A DNA stretch of 64,000 nt. It comes from Streptacidiphilus albus JL83. GTDB taxonomy: Bacteria > Actinomycetota > Actinomycetes > Streptomycetales > Streptomycetaceae. Under the pieces are notes generated by a model. That model was not told where the DNA came from. It saw only the letters and a program-made list of their open reading frames with translations, and ran no database searches. The stretch lies in the NCBI RefSeq assembly GCF_000744705.1, contig NZ_JQML01000001.1, positions 8,194,017 to 8,258,016 on the forward strand. Reading direction: 5' to 3'. The position numbers and the translations under genes are program-made. The number at the start of each line of letters is the position of its first letter. Position 1 is the stretch's first letter. This document shows positions 9,556 through 18,293 of the stretch, piece after piece.

Positions 9556-10473
9556 CTAGGCCGGAGGCTGCTCGGCGAGGGCCTTCTCGGCCAGGACGCG
9601 GGCGCGGTCGAGCGCCTCGGACGCGGGGCAGAGGACGTCCGGCAGGATGCCGGCGCCCTCCCAGTTGGTGCCGGAGACGGGGTTGACGGCGCGGCCGACC
9701 GGGATGGTGGCCTCCAGGTGCGGGTGCACGGTCCAGCCCTCGCGCGGGTGCGCGCCGCCGCCGGTCCGCTCGCCGACGACCACGGCCCGGCCGAGCTGCT
9801 GCAGGTCGTAGGTCAGCTCCTCGGCCCCGGAGAAGGTGCGGCTGCTGGTCAGGATGTAGAGCGGCTTGTCGGCGCCGTAGCGCGGGCCCGGGACGTACGG
9901 CAGGGTCCAGGACTGCTCCCGGCGCTCGTTCTCGCGCCAGTGCATGGTGTTGAGGTGGGTGCGCTCGTCGAACAGGTGGCTGCAGATGAAGGCGACGGTC
10001 TCCGGGTCGCCGCCCAGGTTCGCGCGGAGGTCGATGATCAGGGCCCGGGCCCGGGAGACCAGGGTGAGCGCGGCGCCGACCGGCTCGGCCGCCCACTCCA
10101 GCGGGAACAGGGTCGGCGCCAGCGTCAGCACGGCCGGGCCGTCGTCCAGCAGTTCCAGCTTGGGCACCCCGCCCAGCGAGGCGTCGAAGTCCCGGCGCAT
10201 CCCCGCGAGCGCGGCGGCGCCCTGCTCCGGCGGCACCTGGATGGCGTGGTACTTCAGCCGGAGGTGCCGGTCGGCGTTGACGGACTGCAGGTCGGCGGTG
10301 ACCAGCCGGCCCAACTCCTCGGCGCTGTCCACGTCGTAGCCGCCCTCGGCGAGGCGTCGGCGGAGCAGCTCGGCGAGCTGCTCGGCCACCTCGGGGAAGA
10401 CGTAGTTCTCGGTGAGCAGTCGGGCGGTCTCTTCGACGATGGGGGCGGGGTGGAACTCTTCGGATGTCGTCAT
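9556..10473 (-). CDS. S41-family peptidase (IRBP/Tsp-like)
   Basis: This 305-residue protein starts with an IRBP-type N-terminal helical segment (IVEETARLLTENYVFPE) and carries the S41 core: IIDLRANLGGD, the nucleophile Ser in SSRTFSGAEE, and VVGERTGGGA. There is no signal peptide or PDZ domain, so it is likely cytoplasmic, unlike classic C-terminal processing proteases. It is divergent from an ArsR-type regulator across a 57-bp gap with symmetric sequences, which suggests the regulator controls it. The natural substrate is unknown. Confidence 0.82.
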   Translation of the reverse strand: MTTSEEFHPAPIVEETARLLTENYVFPEVAEQLAELLRRRLAEGGYDVDSAEELGRLVTADLQSVNADRHLRLKYHAIQVPPEQGAAALAGMRRDFDASLGGVPKLELLDDGPAVLTLAPTLFPLEWAAEPVGAALTLVSRARALIIDLRANLGGDPETVAFICSHLFDERTHLNTMHWRENERREQSWTLPYVPGPRYGADKPLYILTSSRTFSGAEELTYDLQQLGRAVVVGERTGGGAHPREGWTVHPHLEATIPVGRAVNPVSGTNWEGAGILPDVLCPASEALDRARVLAEKALAEQPPA

Positions 10474-10484
10474 GAGTGAGAGTG

Positions 10485-10527
10485 AAGCACTGTGCTTGCG
10501 AAAGCGTCAAGAAAGTTAGACACTTGA
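10485..10527. promoter_or_regulatory. Shared operator/promoter between S41 peptidase and ArsR-like regulator
   Basis: The gap contains a near-perfect palindrome AAGCAC-t-GTGCTT (10485-10497) and the inverted repeat TCAAG (10507-10511) with CTTGA (10523-10527). A possible rightward promoter has TTGCGA at 10496 and TAGACA at 10517. The regulator ATG is at 10531 with no Shine-Dalgarno sequence, so its mRNA may be leaderless. The palindrome would overlap this -35 box. Confidence 0.45.
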
Positions 10528-10530
10528 TCC

Positions 10531-11088
10531 ATGGCCGATGAGCACCCTTCCGCCCCGCCCCTGCCCGCGCTGCCCCCCGCGCCGTCGGAGGAGGTCCAGC
10601 GGATTGACTCGCCCGAGCAGTACGCGGCGCTGGCCCATCCGCTGCGGCAGCGGCTGCTCTTCGTGCTGGGGCTCCAGTCGGCCACGATCAGCCAGCTCGC
10701 GGCGCAGCTCGACGCGAAGAAGGGCAATGTGGCCCACCACCTCAAGGTGCTGCGCGAGGCCGGGCTGGTCCATGTCGCCGAGACCCGGCAGGTCCGCGGC
10801 GGCACCGAGCAGTACTACCGGCGCTCGGCCCGCCGGATGATCGTCGCCGACCCGCAGGCGGCCGGCACCGCCGCGATGCTGGGCGCGGTCGCCCAGGAGC
10901 TGGACCGCTCGCCCCGCGAGCACAGCCTGGTCCTGCGCCACCTGCGGCTCGGGCCGGAGAAGGCCCGGCAGCTCGCCGAGCTCCTGACCCGACTGGTCGA
11001 CGAGGCCGAGGAGGACGGCGAGGACCAGCCGGTCCACGGCGTGCTGGTGACGGTCTACCAGCAGTCGCCGCCGGAGGAGCGGGCCTAG
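10531..11088 (+). CDS. ArsR-family winged-helix transcriptional regulator
   Basis: The 185-residue protein has a Pro-rich N-terminal tail and a winged-helix domain (about residues 28-105): ALAHPLRQRLLFVL, ISQLAAQL, then recognition helix KKGNVAHHLKVLREAGLV and a wing with a GGTEQYYRRSAR strand. The C-terminal helical region has no metal-site motif, so it is probably not a metal sensor. It is divergent from the S41 peptidase gene and probably regulates it and itself. Confidence 0.8.
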   Translation: MADEHPSAPPLPALPPAPSEEVQRIDSPEQYAALAHPLRQRLLFVLGLQSATISQLAAQLDAKKGNVAHHLKVLREAGLVHVAETRQVRGGTEQYYRRSARRMIVADPQAAGTAAMLGAVAQELDRSPREHSLVLRHLRLGPEKARQLAELLTRLVDEAEEDGEDQPVHGVLVTVYQQSPPEERA

Positions 11089-11245
11089 CCTGCCCCGGAG
11101 GGTGTCGGCGGGGTCGTCCCCGGGCACCGCCTCCTGCGGCCCGGCCCGGCCCGGCTCCGCGCCGACCGCCCGCCGACCACCTGTCCCGCCGCCCGGATCC
11201 CCCGGGGCGCCGCCTGCCACCTGCAACGGCTGTTCGATTTTCCGT

Positions 11246-11261
11246 TCGATCAAACGTTCGA
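11246..11261. promoter_or_regulatory. LexA SOS box before dnaE2-imuB
   Basis: TCGATCAAACGTTCGA differs at one base from the actinobacterial LexA box TCGAAC-N4-GTTCGA. It lies 74 bp before the dnaE2 start, and a TATGGT that could be a -10 box follows at 11270. Damage induction of the mutasome pair is the natural reading. Confidence 0.65.
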
Positions 11262-11334
11262 ACATGGCCTATGGTGGAAGGGCGACCCGAGGGACGGGCC
11301 GGGGGAGGGGCAGGGTGAGCAGCGGGAGGAGCAC

Positions 11335-14300
11335 GTGGTGTTTACCCACCTCCATGTGGCTTCCGGCTACTCCGCCCGCTACGGCGCGAGCCTGCCGCAG
11401 GAGCTGGCCCGGCGTGCCGCCGAGCGCGGTCTCGACGCGCTCGCACTGACCGACCGGGACACCGTCGCCGGGGTCGTCCGCTTCGCCAAGGCTTGCGCGG
11501 AGGCCGGGATCCGGCCGCTGTTCGGGGTGGACCTCGCCGTGCCCGAGTACGCCGGCTCCGGGTACGCGTCCGAACGCCGGGACCGGTCGGCCGAGCCGTC
11601 CGAGCCGGCCGTGCGGCGCCGTTCCCCGGCTCGGGGCGGGGCGTTCGTCGACGAGTCGGCCCCGCGTGCCCTGCTGCTGGCGCGCGACCGGGCCGGCTGG
11701 GCCGCGCTCTGCGGAGCCGTCACCGCCGCGCACGCCGGCCCCGGTCCGGCCGCGCTCGACTGGCCCGACCTGGCCCGCGCCGCTTCGGGCGCCACCGCTT
11801 CGAACACCGCTGCTCCGGGCGCCATCGCTTCGAACGCTGCCGCTTCGAACGCTGCCGCTTCGAACACCGCTGCGGGCGGTGCGGGCGCGGGGCTCTACGT
11901 CCTGCTCGGGCCCGGGTCGGAGGTCGGCCGGGCGCTGGCCGCCGGGCGTCCGGACCGGGCCGCGCGGCTGCTCCGGCCCTGGCGCGAGCTGTTCGGCGCG
12001 GCGCTGCGGCTGGAGGTCGTGCACCACGCCCGTCCGGGCACCGGCCCCGGCAGCCTGCGGCTCGCCGCGCGGACGCTCGGCTTCGCCGCCGAGCAGGGCG
12101 TCGCCGCCGTGCTCAGCAACGACGTCCGCTACGCCGACCCCGGCCGGGGTCGGATCGCCGACGTGCTGGACGCCGCCCGGCTGCTGGTGCCGATCGACGT
12201 GCGCCGGTCGACGGCGCTGGACGGCGGCGAGCGCTGGCTCAAGGACGGGACCGACATGGCCAGGCTCGCCGAGCAGGTCGCCGAGGCCGCGGGCCAGGGC
12301 CGCGACGGCGGACGCCGGCTGCTGGCGGCGACCGCCGCCGTGGCCGAGGGCTGTCGGCTCGACCCTGCCGACGACCTGGGGATCGGCCGGGTCCATTTCC
12401 CCGAGCCGGACCAGGTCGGCGCGGGCCACCGGGGCGCCGACCGGGTGCTCCGCTCGCGCGTCACCGCCGCGATGGTGGTGCGCGGGCACCACCGGGAGCG
12501 CCGCTACTGGGACCGGCTGGAGCAGGAGCTGGGCACCATCGCCCGGCTCGGCTACGCCGGTTACTTCCTGACGGTCGCTCAGGTGGTGGACGACGCACGG
12601 GCGCTGGGCATCCGGGTCGCGGCGCGCGGTTCGGCGGCCGGTTCGCTGGCGGTCCACCTGCTGGGGATCGCCGCCGCCGACCCGGTCGAGCACGGGCTGA
12701 TCATGGAGCGCTTCCTGTCCGAGCGCCGGGCCGCGCTGCCCGACATCGACATCGACGTGGAGTCCGCGCGCCGGCTGGAGGTCTACCGGGCGGTCTTCGA
12801 CCGCTTCGGCGCGGAGCGGACCGCGACCCTGGCCATGCCCGAGACCTACCGGGTCCGCCACGCCGTCCGCGACGTCGGTGCGGCCCTGGGCCTGGACCCG
12901 CAGACCGTCGACCGGCTGGCCAAGGCGTTCCCGCACATCCGGGCCCGCGACGCCCGCGCCGCACTGTCCGAGCTGCCGGAGCTGCGGGCGGTCGCCGCCG
13001 AGGACCACGGACCGCTGTGGGAGCTGGTCGAGGGCCTGGACGGGCTCAGCCGGGGCACCGCCATGCACCCCTGCGGCGTGATCATCTCCGATGCCACGCT
13101 GCTGTACCGCACCCCGGTCGTCCCCACGCCGGGCGAGGGCTTCGCCATGTCCCAGTTCGACAAGGAGGACGTGGAGGACCTCGGCCTGCTGAAGCTGGAC
13201 GTCCTGGGCGTGCGGATGCAGTCCGCGATGGCCCACAGCGTCGCCGAGATCACCCGCGCCACCGGCGAGGAGCTGGACCTGGACGACCGGGCGCAGGTGC
13301 CGATGGACGACCCGGCCGTGTTCGAGCTGATCCGCTCGGCCGAGACCCTGGGCTGCTTCCAGGTCGAGTCGCCCGGCCAGCGCGACCTGGTCGGCCGGCT
13401 CCAGCCGCAGACCTTCCACGACCTGGTGGTGGACATCAGCCTGTTCCGTCCCGGGCCGGTCTCCGCCGACATGGTCCGGCCCTTCATCGAGGCCCGCCAC
13501 GGCCGGAGCCCCGCCCACTACCCGCACCCCGACCTGGAGGAGGCCCTGCGCGAGACCTACGGCGTCGTCGTCTTCCACGAGCAGGTCATCGAGATCCTGC
13601 ACGTCATGACCGGCTGCGACCGGGACGAGGCGGACGAGATGCGGCGCGCCCTGTCCAACCCCGACCGGCAGGGGCGGGTCCGGGCCTGGTTCGGCGAGCG
13701 GGCCCGCGAGCGCGGCTACGGTCCCGAGGTGCTGCGCCGGACCTGGGAGATCCTGGCCGCGTTCGGCGCCTACGGCTTCTGCAAGGCGCATGCGACCGCC
13801 TTCGCCGTGCCGACCTACCAGTCGGCCTGGCTGAAGGCGCACCGCGCCGCCGCCTTCTACGCCGGCGTGCTCACCCACGACCCCGGCATGTACCCGAAGC
13901 GACTGCTGCTCGCCGACGCCCGGCGACGCGGGGTTCCGGTGCTGCCGCTGGACGCGAACAGGTCGGCTGCCGATTTCAGAATCGAACTGGTGTCTGGATT
14001 GTGGGGGGTGCGGGTCGCCTTCTCCGAGGTCCAGGGCATCACCGAGGACGAGATCGCCCGCCTCACCGCCGGCCAGCCCTACACCTCGCTGCCCGACCTG
14101 TGGCAGCGCGCCCGCCCCTCCCGTCCGCTCGCCGAACGCCTGGTCCAGGTCGGCGCGCTGGACGCGCTGGCCGGCCGGGCGCACCGCCGTGACCTGCTGC
14201 TCCAGCTCACCGAGCTGCACCACCAGGACCGGGCCAGGGCCAGGGCCGGGGCGGCCGACGGCCAACTGCCGCTGCTCGGGGCCGCGACCGGCGACGCCGG

Positions 14301-15015
14301 GCACCCCCGCCCCAGCGGCCTGCCCGACCTCGACGCCGACGCCCGCCTCGGCGCGGAACTCGACATCCTCGGCCTGGACACCAGCCGCCACCTGATGACC
14401 AGCCACCACGCCTTCCTGGCCGAACTCGGCGTCACCCCGGCCGGCCGCCTCCGCAGCCTGCGGAACGGCGCCGGCGTCCTGGTCGCCGGGATCAAGGCCG
14501 CGACCCAGACGCCCCCGATCCGCTCCGGCCGCCGGGTCATCTTCACCACCCTCGACGACGGCAGCAGCGCCGGCCTGGTCGACCTCGCCTTCTTCGAGGA
14601 CAGCCACGACCGCTGCGCCGCCACCGTCTTCCACAACGGGCTGCTGCTGGTCCGCGGCACCCTCCAGCGGCGCGGACCGCAGAGCCTCAGCGTGGTCGGC
14701 ACCGCCGCCTGGAGCCTCGCCGAACTCGCCGAACTGCGCCGCACCGGCGGCCTGGCGGCCGTCGCCGCCCGCCTCGCCGAGGACGAGCGCGGACCCGAGC
14801 GAGGATCCGAGCGCGGACCCGAGCGCGGAGCCCGGACGCCGGGCGGGGGAGTGACCGGGGAAGCGGACCAGGGACGGGGACCGCTGCCGGAGAGCCGGCG
14901 GATCCACCTCGCCACCGGCTACGAGCTGCACCCCTGGGCCGACCTCCAGCCGCCCGGCCGCCGGACGGCCGACAGCCGTCGGCTGTGGCACTCCAGCCCG
15001 GGGAGCGCCGGATGA
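11335..15015 (+). CDS. dnaE2: Error-prone DNA polymerase III alpha subunit (DnaE2/ImuC)
   Basis: At 1226 residues this is a C-family polymerase. It opens with a PHP domain (FTHLHVASGYSARYG), has the catalytic aspartates in LPDIDIDVESARR and the third in GLLKLDVLGV, then the fingers (FCKAHATAFAVPTYQSAWLK), a helix-hairpin-helix segment and a C-terminal OB fold. Coupling to an imuB-like gene identifies it as DnaE2 rather than the replicative DnaE1. A low-complexity insertion of repeated SNTAA/SNAAA residues (11790-11880) interrupts the PHP-region. The GTG start follows GGGAGGAG. Expression is probably LexA-controlled. It carries out mutagenic translesion synthesis. Confidence 0.93.
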   Translation: MVFTHLHVASGYSARYGASLPQELARRAAERGLDALALTDRDTVAGVVRFAKACAEAGIRPLFGVDLAVPEYAGSGYASERRDRSAEPSEPAVRRRSPARGGAFVDESAPRALLLARDRAGWAALCGAVTAAHAGPGPAALDWPDLARAASGATASNTAAPGAIASNAAASNAAASNTAAGGAGAGLYVLLGPGSEVGRALAAGRPDRAARLLRPWRELFGAALRLEVVHHARPGTGPGSLRLAARTLGFAAEQGVAAVLSNDVRYADPGRGRIADVLDAARLLVPIDVRRSTALDGGERWLKDGTDMARLAEQVAEAAGQGRDGGRRLLAATAAVAEGCRLDPADDLGIGRVHFPEPDQVGAGHRGADRVLRSRVTAAMVVRGHHRERRYWDRLEQELGTIARLGYAGYFLTVAQVVDDARALGIRVAARGSAAGSLAVHLLGIAAADPVEHGLIMERFLSERRAALPDIDIDVESARRLEVYRAVFDRFGAERTATLAMPETYRVRHAVRDVGAALGLDPQTVDRLAKAFPHIRARDARAALSELPELRAVAAEDHGPLWELVEGLDGLSRGTAMHPCGVIISDATLLYRTPVVPTPGEGFAMSQFDKEDVEDLGLLKLDVLGVRMQSAMAHSVAEITRATGEELDLDDRAQVPMDDPAVFELIRSAETLGCFQVESPGQRDLVGRLQPQTFHDLVVDISLFRPGPVSADMVRPFIEARHGRSPAHYPHPDLEEALRETYGVVVFHEQVIEILHVMTGCDRDEADEMRRALSNPDRQGRVRAWFGERARERGYGPEVLRRTWEILAAFGAYGFCKAHATAFAVPTYQSAWLKAHRAAAFYAGVLTHDPGMYPKRLLLADARRRGVPVLPLDANRSAADFRIELVSGLWGVRVAFSEVQGITEDEIARLTAGQPYTSLPDLWQRARPSRPLAERLVQVGALDALAGRAHRRDLLLQLTELHHQDRARARAGAADGQLPLLGAATGDAGHPRPSGLPDLDADARLGAELDILGLDTSRHLMTSHHAFLAELGVTPAGRLRSLRNGAGVLVAGIKAATQTPPIRSGRRVIFTTLDDGSSAGLVDLAFFEDSHDRCAATVFHNGLLLVRGTLQRRGPQSLSVVGTAAWSLAELAELRRTGGLAAVAARLAEDERGPERGSERGPERGARTPGGGVTGEADQGRGPLPESRRIHLATGYELHPWADLQPPGRRTADSRRLWHSSPGSAG

Positions 15016-16082
15016 GCACCCCGAAACCCGCACGGCCCCGGCAGCCGCCGAAAGCGCCGGGCGCCTCGGCGCCTTCGGTCGCAGCAGCGCCCCCGCACGT
15101 CCTGTACCTGCACCTGCACGACCCCGCCGGGCGCGGTCGGCTGCTCGGGGCGGAGCCCTACGGCCGTGCGCTGGAACTGCTGCGCGGCATCACCCCCGCC
15201 GTCGAGCCGCTGCCGCCGGACGCCGCGCTGCTGGACGTGCGCGGCTCGCTGCGCTACTTCGACCTCGACGCCGCCGGGATCGCCCAGCTGGTCCGGGTCC
15301 GGGTGCTGGCCAACCTCGCCCTGGACTGCACCGTCGGCGTCGCCGCCAACCCGCTGCTGGCCCGGATGGCCGCCCACGGGGGACCGCCCGGCGCGGTGCG
15401 GGTCCTCGACGGGGACCGGGAGGTCGCCGCGTTCCTGGCCCCCTGTCCGCTGCTCGCGCTCCCCGGGGTCGGCCCGGCCACCGCCCGCAGCCTGGCCGGC
15501 TACGGCCTGCACACCGTCGGGGCGCTCGCCGCCACCCCGCTCGCCACCGTCCAGCGCATCCTCGGCGCGAGCGCCGGCCGACGGCTGCACGAACGCGCCC
15601 ACGGCCTCGACCCGACCCCGGTCACGCCCGGCACCCCCAGCCGCTCCCTCGCCGCCGACCAGGACTTCGACCGGGACGAACTCGATCCGGAGCTCCACCG
15701 CCGGGCGCTGCGCGGCCTGGTCGAGGACCTCGGAGCCCGGCTGCGCACCCAGCGGCAGGCCGCAGGCGCGCTGACGCTCACCGTCCGCTACGCCGACCGC
15801 TCCACCACCGTCCGCAGCCGGACCCTGGCCGAGGCCACCGCCCACGGCGCGGCCCTGACGGCCTGCGCCTACCGGCTCTACGACGCGCTCGGCCTGCAGC
15901 GCGCCCGCGTGCGCGCCGTCACCCTGCGCGCGGAGGGCGTCCGCCCGGCGGAGCACACCACCCACCAGCTGACCTTCGACCCGGGCGACCACCGGGCCCG
16001 CCGGGTCGAGGACGTCACCGACCGCGCCCGCGCCCGCTACGGCGAGGACGCCCTGCGGCCCGCCGTCCTGCTGACCGCCTGA
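15012..16082 (+). CDS. imuB: ImuB-like inactive Y-family polymerase
   Basis: The 356-residue product overlaps dnaE2 by ATGA. It has Y-family palm, thumb (helix-hairpin-helix ALPGVGPATARSLAGYG) and little-finger regions. The catalytic carboxylates look lost: the usual DxD strand reads LYLHLHD and the usual SxDE region reads LLDVRGSLRYF. This is what is expected for ImuB, a catalytically dead scaffold that recruits DnaE2 to the sliding clamp. No imuA-like gene lies next to it, and I did not recognise a clear clamp-binding QLxLF-type motif. Confidence 0.85.
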   Translation: MSTPKPARPRQPPKAPGASAPSVAAAPPHVLYLHLHDPAGRGRLLGAEPYGRALELLRGITPAVEPLPPDAALLDVRGSLRYFDLDAAGIAQLVRVRVLANLALDCTVGVAANPLLARMAAHGGPPGAVRVLDGDREVAAFLAPCPLLALPGVGPATARSLAGYGLHTVGALAATPLATVQRILGASAGRRLHERAHGLDPTPVTPGTPSRSLAADQDFDRDELDPELHRRALRGLVEDLGARLRTQRQAAGALTLTVRYADRSTTVRSRTLAEATAHGAALTACAYRLYDALGLQRARVRAVTLRAEGVRPAEHTTHQLTFDPGDHRARRVEDVTDRARARYGEDALRPAVLLTA

Positions 16083-16147
16083 GTCGTTGCGGCAGGGGCT
16101 GTTGCCGCCGGGAGGCGCGCCCGGGCACGTCGTTGCACGCTGGAGGC

Positions 16148-16363
16148 ATGAGCAGCACAGTTCCCGTCGTGGTCGGTCCGCTGGTGGCCGCCGATCCGCC
16201 CTACCGCCGGGTGGTGATCAACGGCCACGAGGCCGGCCGCGCCCACCAGCCGGCGGACGTCGACGAATTCTGCCGCCGGGCGGGCCTGGTCGACGCCGAC
16301 CTGGACGACCCGGCGGTGGTGTCCTGGGACGGCGGCGGCCCGGAGGACTGGAGCCTGAGCTGA
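16148..16363 (+). CDS. Small conserved protein, paralogue A
   Basis: This 71-residue protein of unknown function has core features [26 protein letters not shown] and [17 protein letters not shown] precedes its ATG. It is clearly paralogous to the product of 18294-18521: 29 of 52 core positions are identical without gaps. Soluble and slightly acidic, it has no signal peptide or Cys pair. The pair brackets hemC. Confidence 0.7.
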   Translation: MSSTVPVVVGPLVAADPPYRRVVINGHEAGRAHQPADVDEFCRRAGLVDADLDDPAVVSWDGGGPEDWSLS

Positions 16364-16433
16364 GGAGTACCACAACGGGGACCGTGCGCAGGGCGATGTC
16401 CGACAGTTCTATCTGACGGCCTATCATCCCCTC

Positions 16434-17369
16434 ATGGCTCCCTCGCAACTGATCCGCATCGTCTCCCGCTCCTCGCCGATGGCACTGGCCCAGGTCGCCC
16501 GGGTCCAGGCCGAGCTGGCCGCCCTGCACCCCGGCATCACCACCGAGGTCGTGCCCGTCACGACCTCGGGTGACCGCTGGATGGGTGACCTGTCGCAGCT
16601 CGGTGGGAAGGGCGCGTTCACCAAGGAGGTCGACGCCGCGCTGCTCGCCGGGGAGGCCGACCTGGCCGTGCACTGCATCAAGGACGTCCCCGCCGACCGC
16701 CCGCTGCCCGCCGGTACGGTCTTCGCGGCGTTCCTGGCCCGCGACGACATCCGCGACGCGCTGATCCACCCGGACGGTCTCACCCTCGACCAGCTGCCCG
16801 AGGGGACCCGGATCGGGACCTCCTCGGTCCGCCGGATCGCCCAACTCGCGGTCTCCCACCCGCACCTGGACTGCGTGCCGATGCGCGGCAACGCCAACCG
16901 CCGGCTGGAGAAGCTCGCCGCCGGGGAGGCCGACGCGCTGCTGCTCGCCGTCTCCGGGATGGAGCGGATCGGGATGACCGGGCGGATCAGCGACATCCTG
17001 CCGGTGGAGACCATGTGCCCGCCGATCGGGGCCGGCGTCCTGGGCCTCCAGTGCCGCGAGGACGACGCCGCGACGATCGAGGCGGTCACCGGTCTCGGCG
17101 ACGCCGACACCTGGCGCGAGACCACGGCGGAGCGGATGTTCCTCCACGTGCTCCAGGGCCACTGCAACTCGCCGATCGCCGGCTTCGCCAAGGCGGAGCG
17201 GGACGGCCGGCTGTCGCTGCGGGCACGGGTCTTCTCGCCGGACGGCAAGACCGTGCTGGACGCCCACGAGTGGGCCGGTCCGCTGGACCCGGCGACGCTG
17301 GGCACCTCGGTCGCGGTGGCGCTGCTGCGCCAGGGCGCGCGCGAGCTGATCGACACCATCCCGCACTGA
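16434..17369 (+). CDS. hemC: Hydroxymethylbilane synthase (porphobilinogen deaminase)
   Basis: This 311-residue enzyme joins four porphobilinogens into hydroxymethylbilane. It carries the [10 protein letters not shown] start, catalytic Asp84 in HCIKDVPAD, the TSSVRR and RGNANRRL arginine clusters, and the dipyrromethane-cofactor Cys244 in [13 protein letters not shown]. The usual context of this Cys is GGC, so GHC is a departure. The gene stands alone here, whereas the main hemC of streptomycetes sits in a hemA-C-D-B cluster, so this may be a second or relocated copy. It could feed the cobalamin and siroheme genes at 35.6-42.2 kb. The upstream gap has a TATCAT that may be a -10 box. Confidence 0.92.
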   Translation: MAPSQLIRIVSRSSPMALAQVARVQAELAALHPGITTEVVPVTTSGDRWMGDLSQLGGKGAFTKEVDAALLAGEADLAVHCIKDVPADRPLPAGTVFAAFLARDDIRDALIHPDGLTLDQLPEGTRIGTSSVRRIAQLAVSHPHLDCVPMRGNANRRLEKLAAGEADALLLAVSGMERIGMTGRISDILPVETMCPPIGAGVLGLQCREDDAATIEAVTGLGDADTWRETTAERMFLHVLQGHCNSPIAGFAKAERDGRLSLRARVFSPDGKTVLDAHEWAGPLDPATLGTSVAVALLRQGARELIDTIPH

Positions 17370-17376
17370 GCCCGCG

Positions 17377-17412
17377 GAGGGCGGGGGCGGGGCAGCGGCC
17401 GACCCCGCCCTC
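17377..17412. terminator. Hairpin between convergent hemC and membrane-protein gene
   Basis: GAGGGCGGGG (17377-17386) pairs perfectly with CCCCGCCCTC (17403-17412) across a 16-nt loop that itself is GC-rich. The right arm overlaps the stop codon of the convergent gene, so the hairpin could terminate hemC. Confidence 0.65.
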
Positions 17413-17944
17413 AGCTCTTCCGGGGCGAACCGTTCAGCCCGCTGCGGAGCGCCGTCCGGCTCCGTCGGCTGCGCGCCAGCCGCTGCAGCATCGGGAGCGC
17501 GGCGAAGGCGGTGCCGCCGAGGGAGACCAGGCCGATGCCGAGGTCGAGCGACAGTCGGCCCTGCCGGCTCCAGTAGACGTCCTTCAGATCGAGCAGCAGC
17601 GCGAACTCGTCGACGATCAGCGCCAGGCCGACGCCGTAGCTGAGGGCGACCCCCGGATGCCGCCGGGTCCCGTCCGGCCCGTGCACCGCGACCGCGCCCA
17701 CCCCGGTGAGCAGCCCGATGCCCCACATGTAGTGGTGCAGGTGCGCGTTGCCGACGCTGAGGTTCCGGAAAGGCCCCTTGCCCTCGCGGATGCTGTAGGT
17801 GATCACCCGAACCGTGGCGAAGGTTCCGGTGAACCCGGCCCAGGACATCAGCGCGGCCCGCTCCCGGGGCCCGAGCTCCTCCAGGTAGGCGGTGTGGACG
17901 TCCTGGATGCTCGGCGCGATCGCAACCGGCGAATGATTGCTCAT
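17411..17944 (-). CDS. Integral membrane protein, unknown function
   Basis: The 177-residue protein has about four predicted hydrophobic segments: near FTGTFATVRVITY, WGIGLLTGVGAVAV, ALSYGVGLALIVDEFALLL and LGIGLVSLGGTAFAAL. Conserved-looking polar residues sit in or near membrane segments (NAHLHHYMWG and VDEFALLLDLKDVYW), hinting at a metal or substrate site. The tail is strongly basic. I do not recognise the family with confidence. Confidence 0.72.
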   Translation of the reverse strand: MSNHSPVAIAPSIQDVHTAYLEELGPRERAALMSWAGFTGTFATVRVITYSIREGKGPFRNLSVGNAHLHHYMWGIGLLTGVGAVAVHGPDGTRRHPGVALSYGVGLALIVDEFALLLDLKDVYWSRQGRLSLDLGIGLVSLGGTAFAALPMLQRLARSRRSRTALRSGLNGSPRKS

Positions 17945-18021
17945 GACTCCAAACTAGACCGAACCGGACCCGGCTGCCGAGGGCTCGTGCTGCCCGCACC
18001 GCTTCGGGCAGACTGCTGCCC

Positions 18022-18213
18022 ATGGTCACTCAGCTGCCGCTACTGCTCGCCGAACCCGACGCCGCCGAGGTGCGGACGGTGCGCTGCCGCTCCTGCCACC
18101 GCCCGCTGCGGTCACCGGAGGCACGGGCGCACGGCCAGGGCGAGGGCTGCCGCGAGGAGGAGTACGCCGCCCGCCGCTTCGAGGTCGAGCAGGACCGCCT
18201 CCCCGGGCTGTGA
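18022..18213 (+). CDS. Small zinc-finger protein (DUF6011-like)
   Basis: The 63-residue protein has CRSCHRPL followed about 18 residues later by GEGC, a CxxC...GxGC arrangement typical of the DUF6011 zinc-ribbon-like proteins common in actinobacteria and their phages. The C-terminal half is charged (EEEYAARRFEVEQDRL). Function is unknown; nucleic-acid binding is possible. It lies 80 bp before small paralogue B. Confidence 0.65.
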   Translation: MVTQLPLLLAEPDAAEVRTVRCRSCHRPLRSPEARAHGQGEGCREEEYAARRFEVEQDRLPGL

Positions 18214-18293
18214 CCGCGGCCGCGCACCCGTCACTGGCCCGAACGGCTCCGCTCCGGCTGCGCGGGCCGGGGGCCGACAGCAGCGTGGAGTCC

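Noticed and set aside
10531-11335. Extra gene between the ArsR-like regulator and dnaE2
   Set aside because: The frame at 11102-11449 is Pro/Ser/Arg-rich, covers the SOS box and overlaps dnaE2; it is noise.
11269-15033. A 1254-codon open frame opposite dnaE2
   Set aside because: It is an antisense shadow of a clear polymerase gene; its translation is Gly/Ala/Val/Arg filler with no motif. The same holds for the long antisense frames at 512-3100, 2863-5322, 25227-27506, 30528-33656, 37912-40929 and 43909-47820.
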